Position numbers and translations under genes: made by a program
Source: an uncultured Phycicoccus sp.
GTDB taxonomy: Bacteria > Actinomycetota > Actinomycetes > Actinomycetales > Dermatophilaceae
Assembly (NCBI RefSeq): GCF_947495705.1
Contig: NZ_CANLZR010000012.1
Location: forward strand, 39,516 to 103,515
Direction: 5' to 3'
Length of the DNA: 64,000 bases
Part shown: positions 1 to 15,807 of the stretch, in pieces
How the letters are laid out: each line of letters opens with the position of its first letter
Numbering within the stretch: the stretch's first letter is position 1
The notes under the pieces: generated by a model
Databases searched by the model: none
What the model saw: the letters and a program-made list of their open reading frames with translations, nothing else
Told to the model about the DNA's origin: nothing

Positions 1-122
1 AGGCGACGATCGAGGCGATGGCCCCGTTCACCCGGCTGTTCGCCAACACCCTCGGCAACGGCCGCTGGTTCGACACCTACATCCAGAACCTCACGGTTCC
101 GGTGGGGACGGTGGGCGGATGA
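1..122 (+). CDS. Mce family protein, C-terminal fragment (MceC position)
   Basis: Only the last 39 codons are inside the window, and the stop codon overlaps the next start as ATGA. The tail reads ANTLGNGRWFDTYIQNL, the usual closing motif of actinobacterial Mce proteins. The gene two places downstream is the lipoprotein (MceE position) and the next one is MceD-like, so this should be MceC; that assignment is by position only. Mce proteins form the envelope-spanning substrate channel of lipid or steroid importers. The MCE domain itself lies outside the window and cannot be checked. Confidence 0.75.
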   Translation, partial: ATIEAMAPFTRLFANTLGNGRWFDTYIQNLTVPVGTVGG

Positions 123-1315
123 GCCGCAGCCTGCCCTCCTGGGTGCGCCGCCCGCAGCTGCCCGCGGCCGTCGCGACCCGGCTGCGCGCCGTGCCCCGGT
201 CCACGGCCCTCGTCGCCGGGGCGGTCGCCGTCGCGCTCGTCGCCGCCGCCGTCGTCTTCTGGCCGCGCACCGAGCCGGTGCGCGTCAGTGCCGAGTTCAC
301 CCGGGCCGTCGGGCTGTTCCCCGGCTCCGACGTGCGCATCCTCGGCGTCAAGGTCGGTGAGGTCACCCGCGTCGAGCCCCGCGGCGACCTCGTCCACGTC
401 GAGCTCGAGTTCACCCCCGAACACCCCGTGCCGGCCGACGCGCAGGCCGCCGTCGTCGCCCCGTCGCTCGTCAGCGACCGGTACGTCCAGCTGCTGCCGG
501 TGTACACCGACGGCCCCCGGATGCGCAGCGGGAGCACGATCCCGCTGGAGCGCACCGCCGTGCCGGTCGAGCTCGACCGGGTGAGCCAGAGCATGGACGA
601 CCTCATGGTCGCGCTCGGGCCGGAGGGCGCGAACTCCGACGGCGCGCTCACCCGGGTCCTGCGCACCGGCGCCGCGAACCTCGACGGCAACGGGCAGGCG
701 CTGCACGACACCACCGAGAACCTCTCCCTCGCGGTCCAGACCTTCTCGCAGGGGCGCGGCGACCTCTTCTCGACGGTGAAGAACCTCAACACCTTCTCCG
801 AGACCCTCGCCACCAACGACAAGCAGGTCCGCCGGCTGAACGCGAACCTCGACTCGGTCTCGACCGCCCTGGACGACGAGCGCGACGACCTCTCGGCGGC
901 GCTGGCCAACCTCGCCGTCGCCCTCGAGGAGATCTCGACCTTCGTCCGGGACAACCGGGCCGTGCTCAAGGACGACGTCACGGCCCTGGCCGACGTCACC
1001 GGCGCGGTGGCCGAGAAGCGCACGGCGCTCGCCGAGACCCTCGACGCCGGCCCGGTCGCGCTCTCGAACCTCCAGCTCGCCTACAACGCCGCCAACGGGA
1101 CCCTCGACACCCGCGCCTCGGTCCAGGGTGCCGACGAGCCCGGGCTCTTCCTCTGCGCGCTCATCACCGGTCCCACCGGCACCGGGAACTCCGACCTGTG
1201 CGAGCGCTCGGGCCTGCTCGACCTCGAGATCCCGGACGGGTCCCGGACCTCCGGGGGAGCCGCTGCCCCGCTGCTGCGCAGCGCCGACCCCACGCTCGGA
1301 GGGCTCCTCGGATGA
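119..1315 (+). CDS. MCE family protein (MceD-like)
   Basis: Protein of 398 residues. A basic N-terminus is followed by one membrane segment (about residues 29-48) and an MlaD/MCE beta-barrel domain (about 53-130) containing GLFPGSDVRILGVKVGEV. A long helical region follows with repeated leucine/asparagine-rich heptad-like stretches, as in Mce proteins that line a lipid tunnel across the actinobacterial envelope. It overlaps its neighbours by 4 bases on both sides, so it is translationally coupled. It directly precedes the lipoprotein member, which is the MceD position. Substrate unknown; no permease (YrbE) gene is inside the window, but the operon is cut at the left edge. Confidence 0.9.
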   Translation: MSRSLPSWVRRPQLPAAVATRLRAVPRSTALVAGAVAVALVAAAVVFWPRTEPVRVSAEFTRAVGLFPGSDVRILGVKVGEVTRVEPRGDLVHVELEFTPEHPVPADAQAAVVAPSLVSDRYVQLLPVYTDGPRMRSGSTIPLERTAVPVELDRVSQSMDDLMVALGPEGANSDGALTRVLRTGAANLDGNGQALHDTTENLSLAVQTFSQGRGDLFSTVKNLNTFSETLATNDKQVRRLNANLDSVSTALDDERDDLSAALANLAVALEEISTFVRDNRAVLKDDVTALADVTGAVAEKRTALAETLDAGPVALSNLQLAYNAANGTLDTRASVQGADEPGLFLCALITGPTGTGNSDLCERSGLLDLEIPDGSRTSGGAAAPLLRSADPTLGGLLG

Positions 1316-2520
1316 CCCACACCAGCCGCGCCCTCACCGCCCTCGCGGCGGTCCTCGCCCTGGCCCTCACGGCCTGCGACGGGGTCTCCGACCTCCCGCT
1401 GCCCGGAGGCCCCAGCATCGAGGGCCGGGCCATCACGGTCCGGGCGGAGTTCGCCGACGTCCTCGACCTCGTGCCCCGGTCGTCGGTCAAGGTCGACGAG
1501 GTGACCATCGGCGAGGTCACCGACATCGAGCTCGACGGGTGGACGGCCCGGGTGACGATGCGCATCCCCGACGCGGCCGAGCTGCCCGACGACACCCGCG
1601 CCGAGCTCAAGCAGACCTCGCTCCTCGGCGAGAAGTACATCGCGCTCGAACGCCCCGACGGCGGGGGCAGCGGGCGGCTCGGCGACGGCGACCTCATCCC
1701 GCTCGAGCGCACCGGCCGCAACCCGGAGGTCGAGGAGGTCCTCGCCGCCCTGTCGATGCTCCTCAACGGCGGTGGGGTCGGCCAGCTCAAGATCATCGAG
1801 TCCGAGCTGAACAACGCGATGCGCGGCAACGACGAGGACATCAAGAGCCTCATCGCCGAGCTCGACACCTTCGTCGGCGGGCTCGACGAGCAGAAGGCCG
1901 ACATCATCCGGGCCATCGAGGGCATCGACCGGCTGAGCGCCGACCTCGCCGAACGGTCCGACGAGCTCGAGGCCGTGCTCCGCGAGACCCCCGAGGGGCT
2001 GAAGGTCCTGGCCGACCAACGGGAGCAGCTCACCGAGATGCTCACGGCGCTCAGCCGGCTCGGCGACGTCGGGAGCACGGTGATCCGCGCCTCCCGCGAG
2101 GACGTGCTGGCCAACCTCGCCGCCCTCGAGCCGATCCTGAGCCAGCTGAACAAGGCCGGCGACGACCTGCCCCAGTCGCTCGAGCTGCTCCTCACCTACC
2201 CCTTCCCGGATGCCGCGGTCGGCACCATCAAGGGCGACTACACGAACCTGCGGGTCACCTCCGACCTCGACCTGCGCGGGCTCACCCTGCCGACCCCCAC
2301 CGGCGGGCCGACGCTGCCGACGCCCACCCTGCCGACGTCGCTGCCGACCCCGAGCCTGCCCGTCCCGACGATCACGGTCCCGAGCCTTCCCGTGCCCACC
2401 TCGAGCCTGCCGGTGCCCACCCGCTCCGGGGGCGGGCTGTGCCCGCCGGTCTGCTTCAGCAGCAGCACCTCGGGGTCGGACATGTCGTGGACGGCTCTGT
2501 ACACCGGAGGCATGCGATGA
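1312..2520 (+). CDS. MCE family lipoprotein (MceE/LprN-like)
   Basis: Protein of 402 residues. The start ATG at 1312 overlaps the mceD stop and gives a clear lipoprotein signal peptide with lipobox LTAC, so Cys22 is the lipidated residue. The MCE domain follows (about 35-115), then a helical region to about residue 300. The C-terminal third has a proline/threonine repeat tract built on PTLPTP and SLPVPT units (about 325-375), likely an extended spacer that crosses the cell wall. Of the six Mce positions, E is the one that is normally a lipoprotein, which fixes the register of this cluster. It ends in a 4-base overlap with mceF. Confidence 0.92.
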   Translation: MTHTSRALTALAAVLALALTACDGVSDLPLPGGPSIEGRAITVRAEFADVLDLVPRSSVKVDEVTIGEVTDIELDGWTARVTMRIPDAAELPDDTRAELKQTSLLGEKYIALERPDGGGSGRLGDGDLIPLERTGRNPEVEEVLAALSMLLNGGGVGQLKIIESELNNAMRGNDEDIKSLIAELDTFVGGLDEQKADIIRAIEGIDRLSADLAERSDELEAVLRETPEGLKVLADQREQLTEMLTALSRLGDVGSTVIRASREDVLANLAALEPILSQLNKAGDDLPQSLELLLTYPFPDAAVGTIKGDYTNLRVTSDLDLRGLTLPTPTGGPTLPTPTLPTSLPTPSLPVPTITVPSLPVPTSSLPVPTRSGGGLCPPVCFSSSTSGSDMSWTALYTGGMR

Positions 2521-3779
2521 TCCGCCGGCTCACGAAGGTCCAGCTCGCCATGTTCGCGGTCATCACGGTCGTCGCGACGTCCTACCTGTCGGCGAACTAC
2601 GTGGGCCTCACCGAGCGTCTCTTCGGCACCGGGCCCACCGTCGTCGCCGACCTGGCCCGCTCCGGCGGCATCTTCGAGGGCGCGGAGGTCACCTACCGCG
2701 GGGTGCGGGTGGGCCGGGTGTCGCGGCTGACCCTGGGCGCCGACGGGGTCCGGGTGCACGCCCGGCTCGAGAGCGGCACCGAGGTGCCCGCGGACACCCG
2801 GGCGGTCGTCGAGAACCGGTCGGCGGTGGGGGAGCAGTACCTCGACCTCCAGCCGCGCTCCGCGGGCGGGCCGTACCTCGCGGACGGTGACGTCATCGCC
2901 CGCGCCGACACCGAGACGCCGCTGCCGATCGAGACCCTCCTCCTCGACATCGACCGCACGGTGCGCTCGGTGCCCAAGGAGGACCTCGTGACCGTCGTCG
3001 ACGAGCTCGGCACCGGCTTCGAGGGCACCGGCCCGGACCTTGCCCGGCTCATCGACGACGGGAACCTGCTCACCGAGAGCGCCATCGAGGCCCTGCCCGA
3101 CACGATCGCCCTCCTGAAGTCCGGAAAGACCGTGCTCGACACCCAGCGCGACACCTCGAGCCGGATTCTCAGCTTCTCGGGCAACCTCGCCCGGATCTCC
3201 CAGACCCTCGAGGCGTCCGACCCGGACCTGCGGGTCATCCTCGACCGCGGCACGGTCGCCTCCGCCGAGCTCGAGGCCGTCGTCCGCGAGAACCGGGACT
3301 CGCTCGGCACGCTCATCGCCAACCTCGTCACCGTCGGCCAGGTGACGAGCGCCCGCGTCGACGGCATCGACCAGCTGCTCATCACCTACCCGGACGTCGT
3401 CGCCGGCGGCTTCACCGTCGTGCCCGGCGACGGCACCGCTCACTTCGGGATGCAGCTCCACGAGGACCCGCCGCCGTGCACCCGCGGCTACGGCGGGACG
3501 ACGAAGACCAACCCCAACCGGACGACCAACCTGCCCCCGGTCAACACCGACGCCCGCTGCACCCTGCCGCGTGGGTCGGCCTCGTCGGTGCGCGGCGCCC
3601 AGAACGCCCCGGGCCGGCGCCCCGTCGGCAGCGCCAGCCTGGCGATGGCCTATGGTTCGGACCCGGTGCCGCTCGGGACGAGCGCCTACGGCGAGGCCGC
3701 CTTCGTGTCGGTCCCCCTCGCTCCCGCGGGCAGCGGCACCGGTGACTGGTCCTGGATCATGGAGGAGGCCGCCCGATGA
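2517..3779 (+). CDS. MCE family protein (MceF-like)
   Basis: Protein of 420 residues. An N-terminal membrane anchor (about 9-25, LAMFAVITVVATSYL) is followed by an MCE domain containing GGIFEGAEVTYRGVRVGRV (about 45-110). A long helical section follows, and then a cysteine-containing C-terminal region (PPCTRGYGG, DARCTLP) typical of the F position. The ATGA overlaps with both neighbours make it one translational unit with mceE and the downstream associated protein. In the family it is thought to form part of the hexameric lipid conduit. The substrate cannot be read from sequence. Confidence 0.9.
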   Translation: MIRRLTKVQLAMFAVITVVATSYLSANYVGLTERLFGTGPTVVADLARSGGIFEGAEVTYRGVRVGRVSRLTLGADGVRVHARLESGTEVPADTRAVVENRSAVGEQYLDLQPRSAGGPYLADGDVIARADTETPLPIETLLLDIDRTVRSVPKEDLVTVVDELGTGFEGTGPDLARLIDDGNLLTESAIEALPDTIALLKSGKTVLDTQRDTSSRILSFSGNLARISQTLEASDPDLRVILDRGTVASAELEAVVRENRDSLGTLIANLVTVGQVTSARVDGIDQLLITYPDVVAGGFTVVPGDGTAHFGMQLHEDPPPCTRGYGGTTKTNPNRTTNLPPVNTDARCTLPRGSASSVRGAQNAPGRRPVGSASLAMAYGSDPVPLGTSAYGEAAFVSVPLAPAGSGTGDWSWIMEEAAR

Positions 3780-4276
3780 ACCGCCCGGTCCGTGCCCTCT
3801 GGCGACCCGTGCTGTGGGCCCTGGTCCTCGTCGTCGTCGCCGCCACCGTCGCCGTCGCCGCCACCGGCGGCCGGGCCTGGTACGACGCGCGGCAGGTCGA
3901 GCAGGCCCACCGCGAGGCGCTCGCGGCCGGCCGGCAGCTCGCCGTCAACTTCGCGACCCTCGACCACCGCACCGTCGACGAGGACACCGCCCGGGTCAAG
4001 GCCGGCGCGACCGGCGAGTTCCTCGACGGCTACACCTCGAGCCTGGCCGACCTGCGCGCCGTCGTCGTCGACAACGAGTCCACCTCGACGGTCGAGCGGG
4101 CCGAGGCCGCCCTCGTCTCGGGGGACCGCGACTCGGCGCAGGTGATCGTCGGCGTGGTCGCCCCGACGACGAACACGAACATCCCCGACGGGGAGACCAA
4201 GACGTACCGGCTCAAGCTCGGCCTGCGCGAGGTCGGCGGCACGTGGAAGGTGGAGCGCCTTGAGTTCGTCGGATGA
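3776..4276 (+). CDS. Mce-associated membrane protein
   Basis: Protein of 166 residues with one strong N-terminal membrane segment (about 12-30, VLWALVLVVVAATVAVAA). An extracytoplasmic domain follows with alternating helices and strands (TLDHRTVDEDTARV, then TYRLKLGLREVGGTWKVERL). This layout, directly after mceF, is that of the Mam/Mas proteins, which stabilise Mce complexes (VirB8/NTF2-like fold by family knowledge). It starts within the mceF stop (ATGA) and overlaps the next gene by 17 bases. Function is inferred from position and architecture. Confidence 0.82.
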   Translation: MNRPVRALWRPVLWALVLVVVAATVAVAATGGRAWYDARQVEQAHREALAAGRQLAVNFATLDHRTVDEDTARVKAGATGEFLDGYTSSLADLRAVVVDNESTSTVERAEAALVSGDRDSAQVIVGVVAPTTNTNIPDGETKTYRLKLGLREVGGTWKVERLEFVG

Positions 4277-4910
4277 CCGTCGCCGGCCCCGGGTCGCGGG
4301 CCAGCGCCGTCGGCACGGTCGTGCCGTCGGCGCCGAGCCGGATGCATCGCCGCAGGTGGGGACGCTGACGGCGGACCGTGCCGAGGACGCACCGGTGGCC
4401 GTCGAGGCCGGGCCGGAGGCGCCGCGGACCCTCACGCCGGCCGACCTGCGCGCGCCCCTCGTGGCCCTCGTCGTCGCGCTCCTCGCCTTCGCCCTGGTGG
4501 CCGCGGTCGGCCTGCGCGACCACGGCGCCCGGGACCGGGACGCCCGGGCCGCCACGGCTGCGGCCACCGCGGCCCTGGAGCAGCTGCTGTCCTACGACTA
4601 CCGGACCCTCGCGGACCAGGCCCGGCAGAACTCCGCGCTGCTCACCGGCGAGTTCCGCACCGAGTACGCCGAGACGATGGAGCAGACCATCGCCCCGGTC
4701 GCCGAGAAGGAGAAGGCGGTGGTGCAGGCGCGGTCCTACGAGGCCGGGGTCATGGGCCAGACGCCCGACACCGTGACGGTCCAGGTGTTCGTCAACCAGG
4801 CGAAGACCGCCGAGGGCGAGGAGCAGCCCTCCATCGACCAGAACCGGGTCATCGCGACGATGAAGCGGGTGCAGGACCGGTGGCTCATCGAGCAGCTGTC
4901 GGCCTTCTGA
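4260..4910 (+). CDS. Second Mce-associated membrane protein
   Basis: Protein of 216 residues with a charged, probably disordered cytoplasmic N-terminus (1-60), one membrane segment (about 66-84, PLVALVVALLAFALVAAVG) and an outer domain. That domain has the same pattern as the preceding protein (LLSYDYRTLADQARQ, ending VQDRWLIEQLSAF). The TTG start is chosen because AAGGTGGAG lies just upstream at good spacing and no earlier in-frame start fits. It is the last gene of the Mce operon; 327 bases separate it from rpoB. The two associated proteins look like paralogues. Confidence 0.75.
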   Translation: MSSSDDRRRPRVAGQRRRHGRAVGAEPDASPQVGTLTADRAEDAPVAVEAGPEAPRTLTPADLRAPLVALVVALLAFALVAAVGLRDHGARDRDARAATAAATAALEQLLSYDYRTLADQARQNSALLTGEFRTEYAETMEQTIAPVAEKEKAVVQARSYEAGVMGQTPDTVTVQVFVNQAKTAEGEEQPSIDQNRVIATMKRVQDRWLIEQLSAF

Positions 4911-4994
4911 CCACGCGGTCCGCGGCCTGCGGGGCGCGCCGAAAAGCCCGTATCGCTTGACGGGGGGCCGGTCCGGGGCCATCCTGTCTGCGTC

Positions 4995-5009
4995 GCCCGC
5001 TCTGCGGGC
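4995..5009 (+). terminator. Small hairpin after the Mce operon
   Basis: GCCCGC-TCT-GCGGGC is a perfect 6-bp stem in the 327-base gap between the Mce operon and rpoB. There is no T-run, so it is at best a weak terminator or part of the rpoB upstream region. The rest of 4911-5043 shows only a TTGACG at 4957-4962 without a convincing partner -10. Confidence 0.3.
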
Positions 5010-5043
5010 CGCCGCACCGGGAGCCCGTAGGGGCTTGACCCGG

Positions 5044-5073
5044 TTGGACGGTGCTGCCTCCTTCGGGTATGCT
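5044..5073 (+). promoter_or_regulatory. Probable rpoB promoter
   Basis: TTGGAC (5044-5049) and TATGCT (5068-5073) are separated by 18 bp, the best sigma-A-type pair in the gap. Transcription would start near 5080 and give a leader of about 155 bases before the TTG start. A TTGACC at 5035-5040 is too far from this -10 (27 bp). The GGGTATG context of the -10 is shared with the putative secY promoter. Confidence 0.6.
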
Positions 5074-5237
5074 ATCTCTTTGCGCTGCCCCCTACCTTCC
5101 TCCGCTCATCGCTGAGCCGTGTCCGTCGCCATGCCCCCGGCTGTCCCGGGAGACCTTCGACGGTCACGGATCACGACGTCCGGTGGGTCGGGAGTGGCCG
5201 ACCGCACCGCTCATCAGGCCCGTGGAAGGAACCCTCC

Positions 5238-8726
<3,489 letters not shown>

Positions 8727-8733
8727 CAGGTGA

Positions 8734-8765
8734 CCCGGCCCGGTCGCAGCAGCGACCGGGCCGGG
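8734..8765 (+). repeat. Perfect 14-bp hairpin between rpoB and rpoC
   Basis: CCCGGCCCGGTCGC (8734-8747), loop AGCA, and its exact complement (8752-8765) form a very stable stem five bases after the rpoB stop zone. No T-run follows. Because rpoC lacks another obvious promoter, full termination here would be harmful. It more likely acts as a partial attenuator, a Rho-independent pause, or an mRNA end protector. Function is inferred. Confidence 0.8.
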
Positions 8766-8826
8766 GACCCCGCCCGACTCACCTCAGTCAGACCACAGAT
8801 TTCGCAATAACGAGAGAAGGAACCAC

Positions 8827-12714
<3,888 letters not shown>

Positions 12715-12732
12715 TACGTCGCTGACGTCCGC

Positions 12733-12775
12733 ACGGGCGGGCACCACGGTGGGAGACCACCGGGTGCCCGCCCGT
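12733..12775 (+). terminator. rpoC terminator hairpin
   Basis: ACGGGCGGGCACC (12733-12745) pairs perfectly with 12763-12775. Inside the loop GGTGG (12748-12752) pairs with CCACC (12757-12761), giving a near-continuous long stem 19 bases after the rpoC stop. As is common in high-GC actinobacteria there is no T-run. Confidence 0.8.
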
Positions 12776-12812
12776 CGGCGTTGCGGGGGGTGCGCGGTGC
12801 GGCGCCGCGCCC

Positions 12813-12818
12813 TAGGGT
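12813..12818 (+). promoter_or_regulatory. -10 element of a probable leaderless promoter
   Basis: TAGGGT ends 7 bases before the GTG at 12826, the spacing expected if transcription begins at the start codon itself. There is no Shine-Dalgarno sequence. The same TAGGGT-to-start arrangement recurs at 33120 and 44206. Confidence 0.5.
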
Positions 12819-12825
12819 CCGGGAC

Positions 12826-13515
12826 GTGGGCGAGGTCGTGACGGTGGCGCGCGAGGACACCCCGGACGGCGAGGTCGCGCTCCGCCGCCGGGGCGAGGTG
12901 CTCGAGCTCGTCGTCGACGGCGCCTTCGCGATGGACACCGTCGACACCTCGACCGAGGTGCTGCTCGCCGGGACCCTGCGCCGCCACCCCGACCCGCGGC
13001 GGGTCCTCGTCGGCGGGCTGGGCCTCGGGTTCACCACCCGGGCGGTCCTGGACGACCCGCGCGTCGCGCACGTCGACGTCGTCGAGCTGGCCGCGCCCCT
13101 CGTGCGCTGGGCGCGGGCCGGCGTCGTCGCGGAGCTCGCGGGCCTGGAGGGGCCACGCTGTGCCCTGCACGTCGGCGACGTCGCCCGGGTCCTCGACGGG
13201 ACGGTGCCACCGCAGGGGCCGTGGGACGCGATCCTGCTCGACGTCGACAACGGCCCGGGCTTCCTCGTCCACGCCACGAACGCCCCTCTCTACGAGGCCG
13301 ACACGCTCCGGTCCTGCCGGGCAGCGCTGCGCCCCGGCGGCCTCCTCGTCGTGTGGTCCTCGCACCGGGCGCCCGAGCTGCTGCACCGGCTGGCCGGCAT
13401 CGGGGAACGCGGTGACGTCGCCGACGAGGAGGTGCTCGCGGTGAGCCGCGAGGGCCGCACCTTCGAGTACGCCCTCTACACGTTGGCGCGCGGGCGCGAC
13501 GGCGGGGGAGGATGA
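12826..13515 (+). CDS. Spermidine synthase-like SAM-binding methyltransferase fold protein
   Basis: Protein of 229 residues from the GTG at 12826. It contains a Rossmann-type SAM-binding fold: motif I VLVGGLGLGFTTRAVL, an acidic strand end DVVELAAPLVRW, then DAILLDVDNGPGF and a late LRPGGLLVVWSSH strand. This order matches the spermidine synthase (SpeE)-like family. The substrate cannot be assigned, since the polyamine-binding segment is not recognisable and many actinobacterial members are of unknown function. The start is chosen from the TAGGGT box 7 bases upstream and because the preceding in-frame codons lie in the rpoC terminator zone. A GNAT gene follows after 4 bases. Confidence 0.7.
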   Translation: MGEVVTVAREDTPDGEVALRRRGEVLELVVDGAFAMDTVDTSTEVLLAGTLRRHPDPRRVLVGGLGLGFTTRAVLDDPRVAHVDVVELAAPLVRWARAGVVAELAGLEGPRCALHVGDVARVLDGTVPPQGPWDAILLDVDNGPGFLVHATNAPLYEADTLRSCRAALRPGGLLVVWSSHRAPELLHRLAGIGERGDVADEEVLAVSREGRTFEYALYTLARGRDGGGG

Positions 13516-13519
13516 CCCG

Positions 13520-14056
13520 GTGCGCCCCGACCTCGTCATCCGCCCCGAGACCCCAGCCGACCACGACGACGTGGCGGCGCTGCTCGACGCGGCGTTCCCC
13601 GTGCCGCCGGGCGCGCGCCGGTCGGCCGAGGCGGCGCTCGTCGACGGGCTCCGGGCCGACGGGGACGTGCTGGCCGAGCTGACCTTCGTCGCCGAGCTCG
13701 ACGCCGGCGTCGCCGGGGTCGTCGTGTGCAGCCGGGCGACGATGGGGGAGGGGCCGTCCGTGGGCCTCGGGCCGCTGGCCGTCCGCCCGGACCTGCAGGG
13801 CCAGGGCATCGGCTCGGCGCTCGTCGCCGCGGTGGTCGTCACCGCCGACCAGCGCCGGGAGCCCTCCCTCGTCCTCCTCGGCGACCCGGAGTACTACGCG
13901 ATCTTCGGCTTCGAGACCGCCGCCGGGCGGGGAGTGGGGGCGCCGGGGCCCTGGCCGGACCGGTTCTTCCAGGTGCGACCCCTCCAGGCCTGGCGGCCCT
14001 ACCTCGCCGGCCCGTTCCGGTACGCGCCCGCCTTCGACCGGATGGAGCAGCCGTGA
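13520..14056 (+). CDS. GNAT family N-acetyltransferase
   Basis: Protein of 178 residues with a GTG start and GGGGGAGG just upstream. The acetyl-CoA-binding motif A is visible as LAVRPDLQGQGIGSALVAA, followed by the LGDPEYYAIFGF segment typical of YhbS-like acetyltransferases. The substrate is unknown. It lies 4 bases after the SAM-binding protein and overlaps the DinB gene by 4 bases (GTGA), so the three form one small operon between rpoC and rpsL. Confidence 0.85.
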   Translation: MRPDLVIRPETPADHDDVAALLDAAFPVPPGARRSAEAALVDGLRADGDVLAELTFVAELDAGVAGVVVCSRATMGEGPSVGLGPLAVRPDLQGQGIGSALVAAVVVTADQRREPSLVLLGDPEYYAIFGFETAAGRGVGAPGPWPDRFFQVRPLQAWRPYLAGPFRYAPAFDRMEQP

Positions 14057-14550
14057 CCGACGAGCCGGACCGCGCCCTGCTGACCCGGCACCTGTCGGCC
14101 CAGCGCCGGCACGTCCTGTCCCAGCTCGACGGGCTCGCCGACGAGCAGCTGCGGACCGCGGTGCTGCCGTCGGGCTGGACGCCCCTGGGCCTCGTGCGCC
14201 ACCTCACCCTCTCCGACGAGCGGTACTGGTTCGAGGTCGTCGTCGCCGGCGGGTCGCTGGACTACTGGCCCGAGGGCGAGAACGCGGACTGGCACGTCGG
14301 GGACGACGAAGCCGCCGGCGACGTCGTCGAGGCCTACCGCGCCGCGATCGCCGTCTCCGACGGCATCCTCGCGGCCACCCCGCTGGACGCCCCGCCCGCG
14401 CGCCCCGAGGCGTGGTGGAGCGAGGCGGGCATGCACTTCCCCGACGTGCGCAGCATCGTCCTCCACGTCCTCGTCGAGACGGCCACGCACGCCGGGCACC
14501 TCGACGCCGCCCGTGAGTCCCTCGACGGCCGCCAGTACATCGTCCTCTGA
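14053..14550 (+). CDS. DinB/DUF664 family protein
   Basis: Protein of 165 residues with the four-helix-bundle DinB_2/DUF664 pattern: [18 protein letters not shown] carries the first metal-type histidine, and [18 protein letters not shown] carries the last two. Members are putative metal-dependent enzymes, some acting in mycothiol- or bacillithiol-linked detoxification; no specific reaction can be read here. The GTG start overlaps the GNAT stop, implying translational coupling. Confidence 0.8.
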   Translation: MTDEPDRALLTRHLSAQRRHVLSQLDGLADEQLRTAVLPSGWTPLGLVRHLTLSDERYWFEVVVAGGSLDYWPEGENADWHVGDDEAAGDVVEAYRAAIAVSDGILAATPLDAPPARPEAWWSEAGMHFPDVRSIVLHVLVETATHAGHLDAARESLDGRQYIVL

Positions 14551-14574
14551 GCAGGGGCCCCGGGCGCCCGCGAT

Positions 14575-14604
14575 TTGGAGGGGCTCCGCACCGGCCGGTA
14601 GTCT
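14575..14604 (+). promoter_or_regulatory. Probable rpsL (str operon) promoter
   Basis: TTGGAG (14575-14580), an 18-bp spacer and TAGTCT (14599-14604). The -35 lies in CGATTTGGAG, which recurs identically upstream of rpsJ and nearly identically upstream of rplM. The predicted leader runs about 240 bases to the rpsL start. No gene or recognised riboswitch was seen in it. Confidence 0.65.
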
Positions 14605-14848
14605 GGGTCATCGTGTCTGGCTAGGTCCAGACCCTGGAGTCGCGGACATCGCCGAGAGGCACCGGACGCGGCCTCGCCCACCTCTTGCCGGGCGCCCCGA
14701 CCACACCACCCTCCCGGGGGTGGCGCATGGGGAATGCAGGGAAGAGCAGCCGGTGCGACACACCCGAACGCGGGGGTCGAGCAGCGGCCATGACAAGGAG
14801 CGACGGCACCCACGCCGCCGCTTGACCAGACCAGACGAAGGACTCAGG

Positions 14849-15223
14849 TTGCCTACCATCAACCAGCTGGTGCGCAAGGGCCGGCAGGACAAGACCACCA
14901 AGGTCAAGACTCCTGCCCTCAAGGGCTCTCCGCAGCGCCGCGGCGTGTGCACGCGTGTGTACACCACCACCCCGAAGAAGCCGAACTCCGCCCTCCGCAA
15001 GGTCGCCCGCGTGCGCCTCACGAGCGGCATCGAGGTCACCGCCTACATCCCCGGTGTCGGCCACAACCTCCAGGAGCACTCGATGGTGCTCGTCCGCGGC
15101 GGTCGCGTGAAGGACCTGCCAGGCGTGCGCTACAAGATCATCCGCGGCGCCCTCGACACCCAGGGCGTCAAGAACCGTCAGCAGGCGCGGAGCCGCTACG
15201 GCGCGAAGAAGGTGAAGGGCTGA
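14849..15223 (+). CDS. rpsL: 30S ribosomal protein S12
   Basis: Protein of 124 residues, normal length for S12, which sits at the decoding centre. The TTG start gives [10 protein letters not shown] as the mature N-terminus and has AAGGA six bases upstream. The streptomycin-relevant regions [12 protein letters not shown] and [13 protein letters not shown] are unaltered. It is the first gene of the str operon; its stop overlaps the rpsG start (TGATG). Confidence 0.98.
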   Translation: MPTINQLVRKGRQDKTTKVKTPALKGSPQRRGVCTRVYTTTPKKPNSALRKVARVRLTSGIEVTAYIPGVGHNLQEHSMVLVRGGRVKDLPGVRYKIIRGALDTQGVKNRQQARSRYGAKKVKG

Positions 15224-15693
15224 TGCCTCGTAAGGGTCCCGCTCCGAAGCGGCCGCTCGTCATCGACCCGGTCCACCAGTCCCCGCTGGTGACCGCGCTC
15301 GTCAACAAGGTCCTCCTCGACGGCAAGAAGTCCACCGCCGAGCGCATCGTCTACGGCGCGCTCGAGGGCTGCCAGCAGAAGACCGGCACCGACCCGGTGC
15401 AGACGCTCAAGCGCGCGCTCGACAACATCAAGCCGACCCTTGAGGTCAAGTCCCGCCGCGTCGGCGGTGCGACCTACCAGGTCCCGATCGAGGTCAAGCC
15501 CAACCGGGCGACGACCCTGTCGCTGCGCTGGCTCGTCGGCTACTCGCGTCAGCGGCGCGAGAAGACGATGACCGAGCGGCTCATGAACGAGATCCTCGAC
15601 GCGTCCAACGGCCTCGGTGCCGCGGTGAAGCGTCGTGAGGACACCCACAAGATGGCCGAGTCGAACAAGGCCTTCGCGCACTACCGCTGGTGA
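15223..15693 (+). CDS. rpsG: 30S ribosomal protein S7
   Basis: Protein of 156 residues, the standard length. S7 nucleates assembly of the 30S head by binding the 3' domain of 16S rRNA. The N-terminus [10 protein letters not shown] and the conserved [11 protein letters not shown] stretch are clear. Its ATG shares a base with the rpsL stop. It is followed by a stable hairpin before fusA. Confidence 0.98.
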   Translation: MPRKGPAPKRPLVIDPVHQSPLVTALVNKVLLDGKKSTAERIVYGALEGCQQKTGTDPVQTLKRALDNIKPTLEVKSRRVGGATYQVPIEVKPNRATTLSLRWLVGYSRQRREKTMTERLMNEILDASNGLGAAVKRREDTHKMAESNKAFAHYRW

Positions 15694-15699
15694 CCATCA

Positions 15700-15738
15700 C
15701 CGGGGAGCCCGGCCGCCCACCGGCGGCCGGCTCCCCGG
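15700..15738 (+). terminator. Hairpin between rpsG and fusA
   Basis: Bases 15700-15717 pair with 15722-15738 over 17 bp with a single bulged C and an ACC-type loop. It begins 7 bases after the rpsG stop and lacks a T-run. In the str operon it probably attenuates rather than fully stops transcription, because no separate fusA promoter is evident. Confidence 0.6.
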
Positions 15739-15807
15739 CCCACCGGTGACCGCCCACGGGCGCCACCGGACCGCACCCCCCGAAGCGACGAGACGAGAGC
15801 ACAGAAC

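Noticed and set aside
2285..2440. Proline/threonine repeats as a tandem DNA repeat element
   Set aside because: They encode the PT-rich spacer of the MceE lipoprotein in frame; the DNA repeats follow from the protein sequence.
4957..4985. TTGACG with a downstream hexamer as an additional rpoB promoter
   Set aside because: The only -10 candidate (CATCCT) matches poorly; the pair at 5044-5073 is clearly better.
5035..5040. TTGACC as the rpoB -35
   Set aside because: It is 27 bp from the TATGCT -10, too far; TTGGAC at 5044 has 18 bp spacing.
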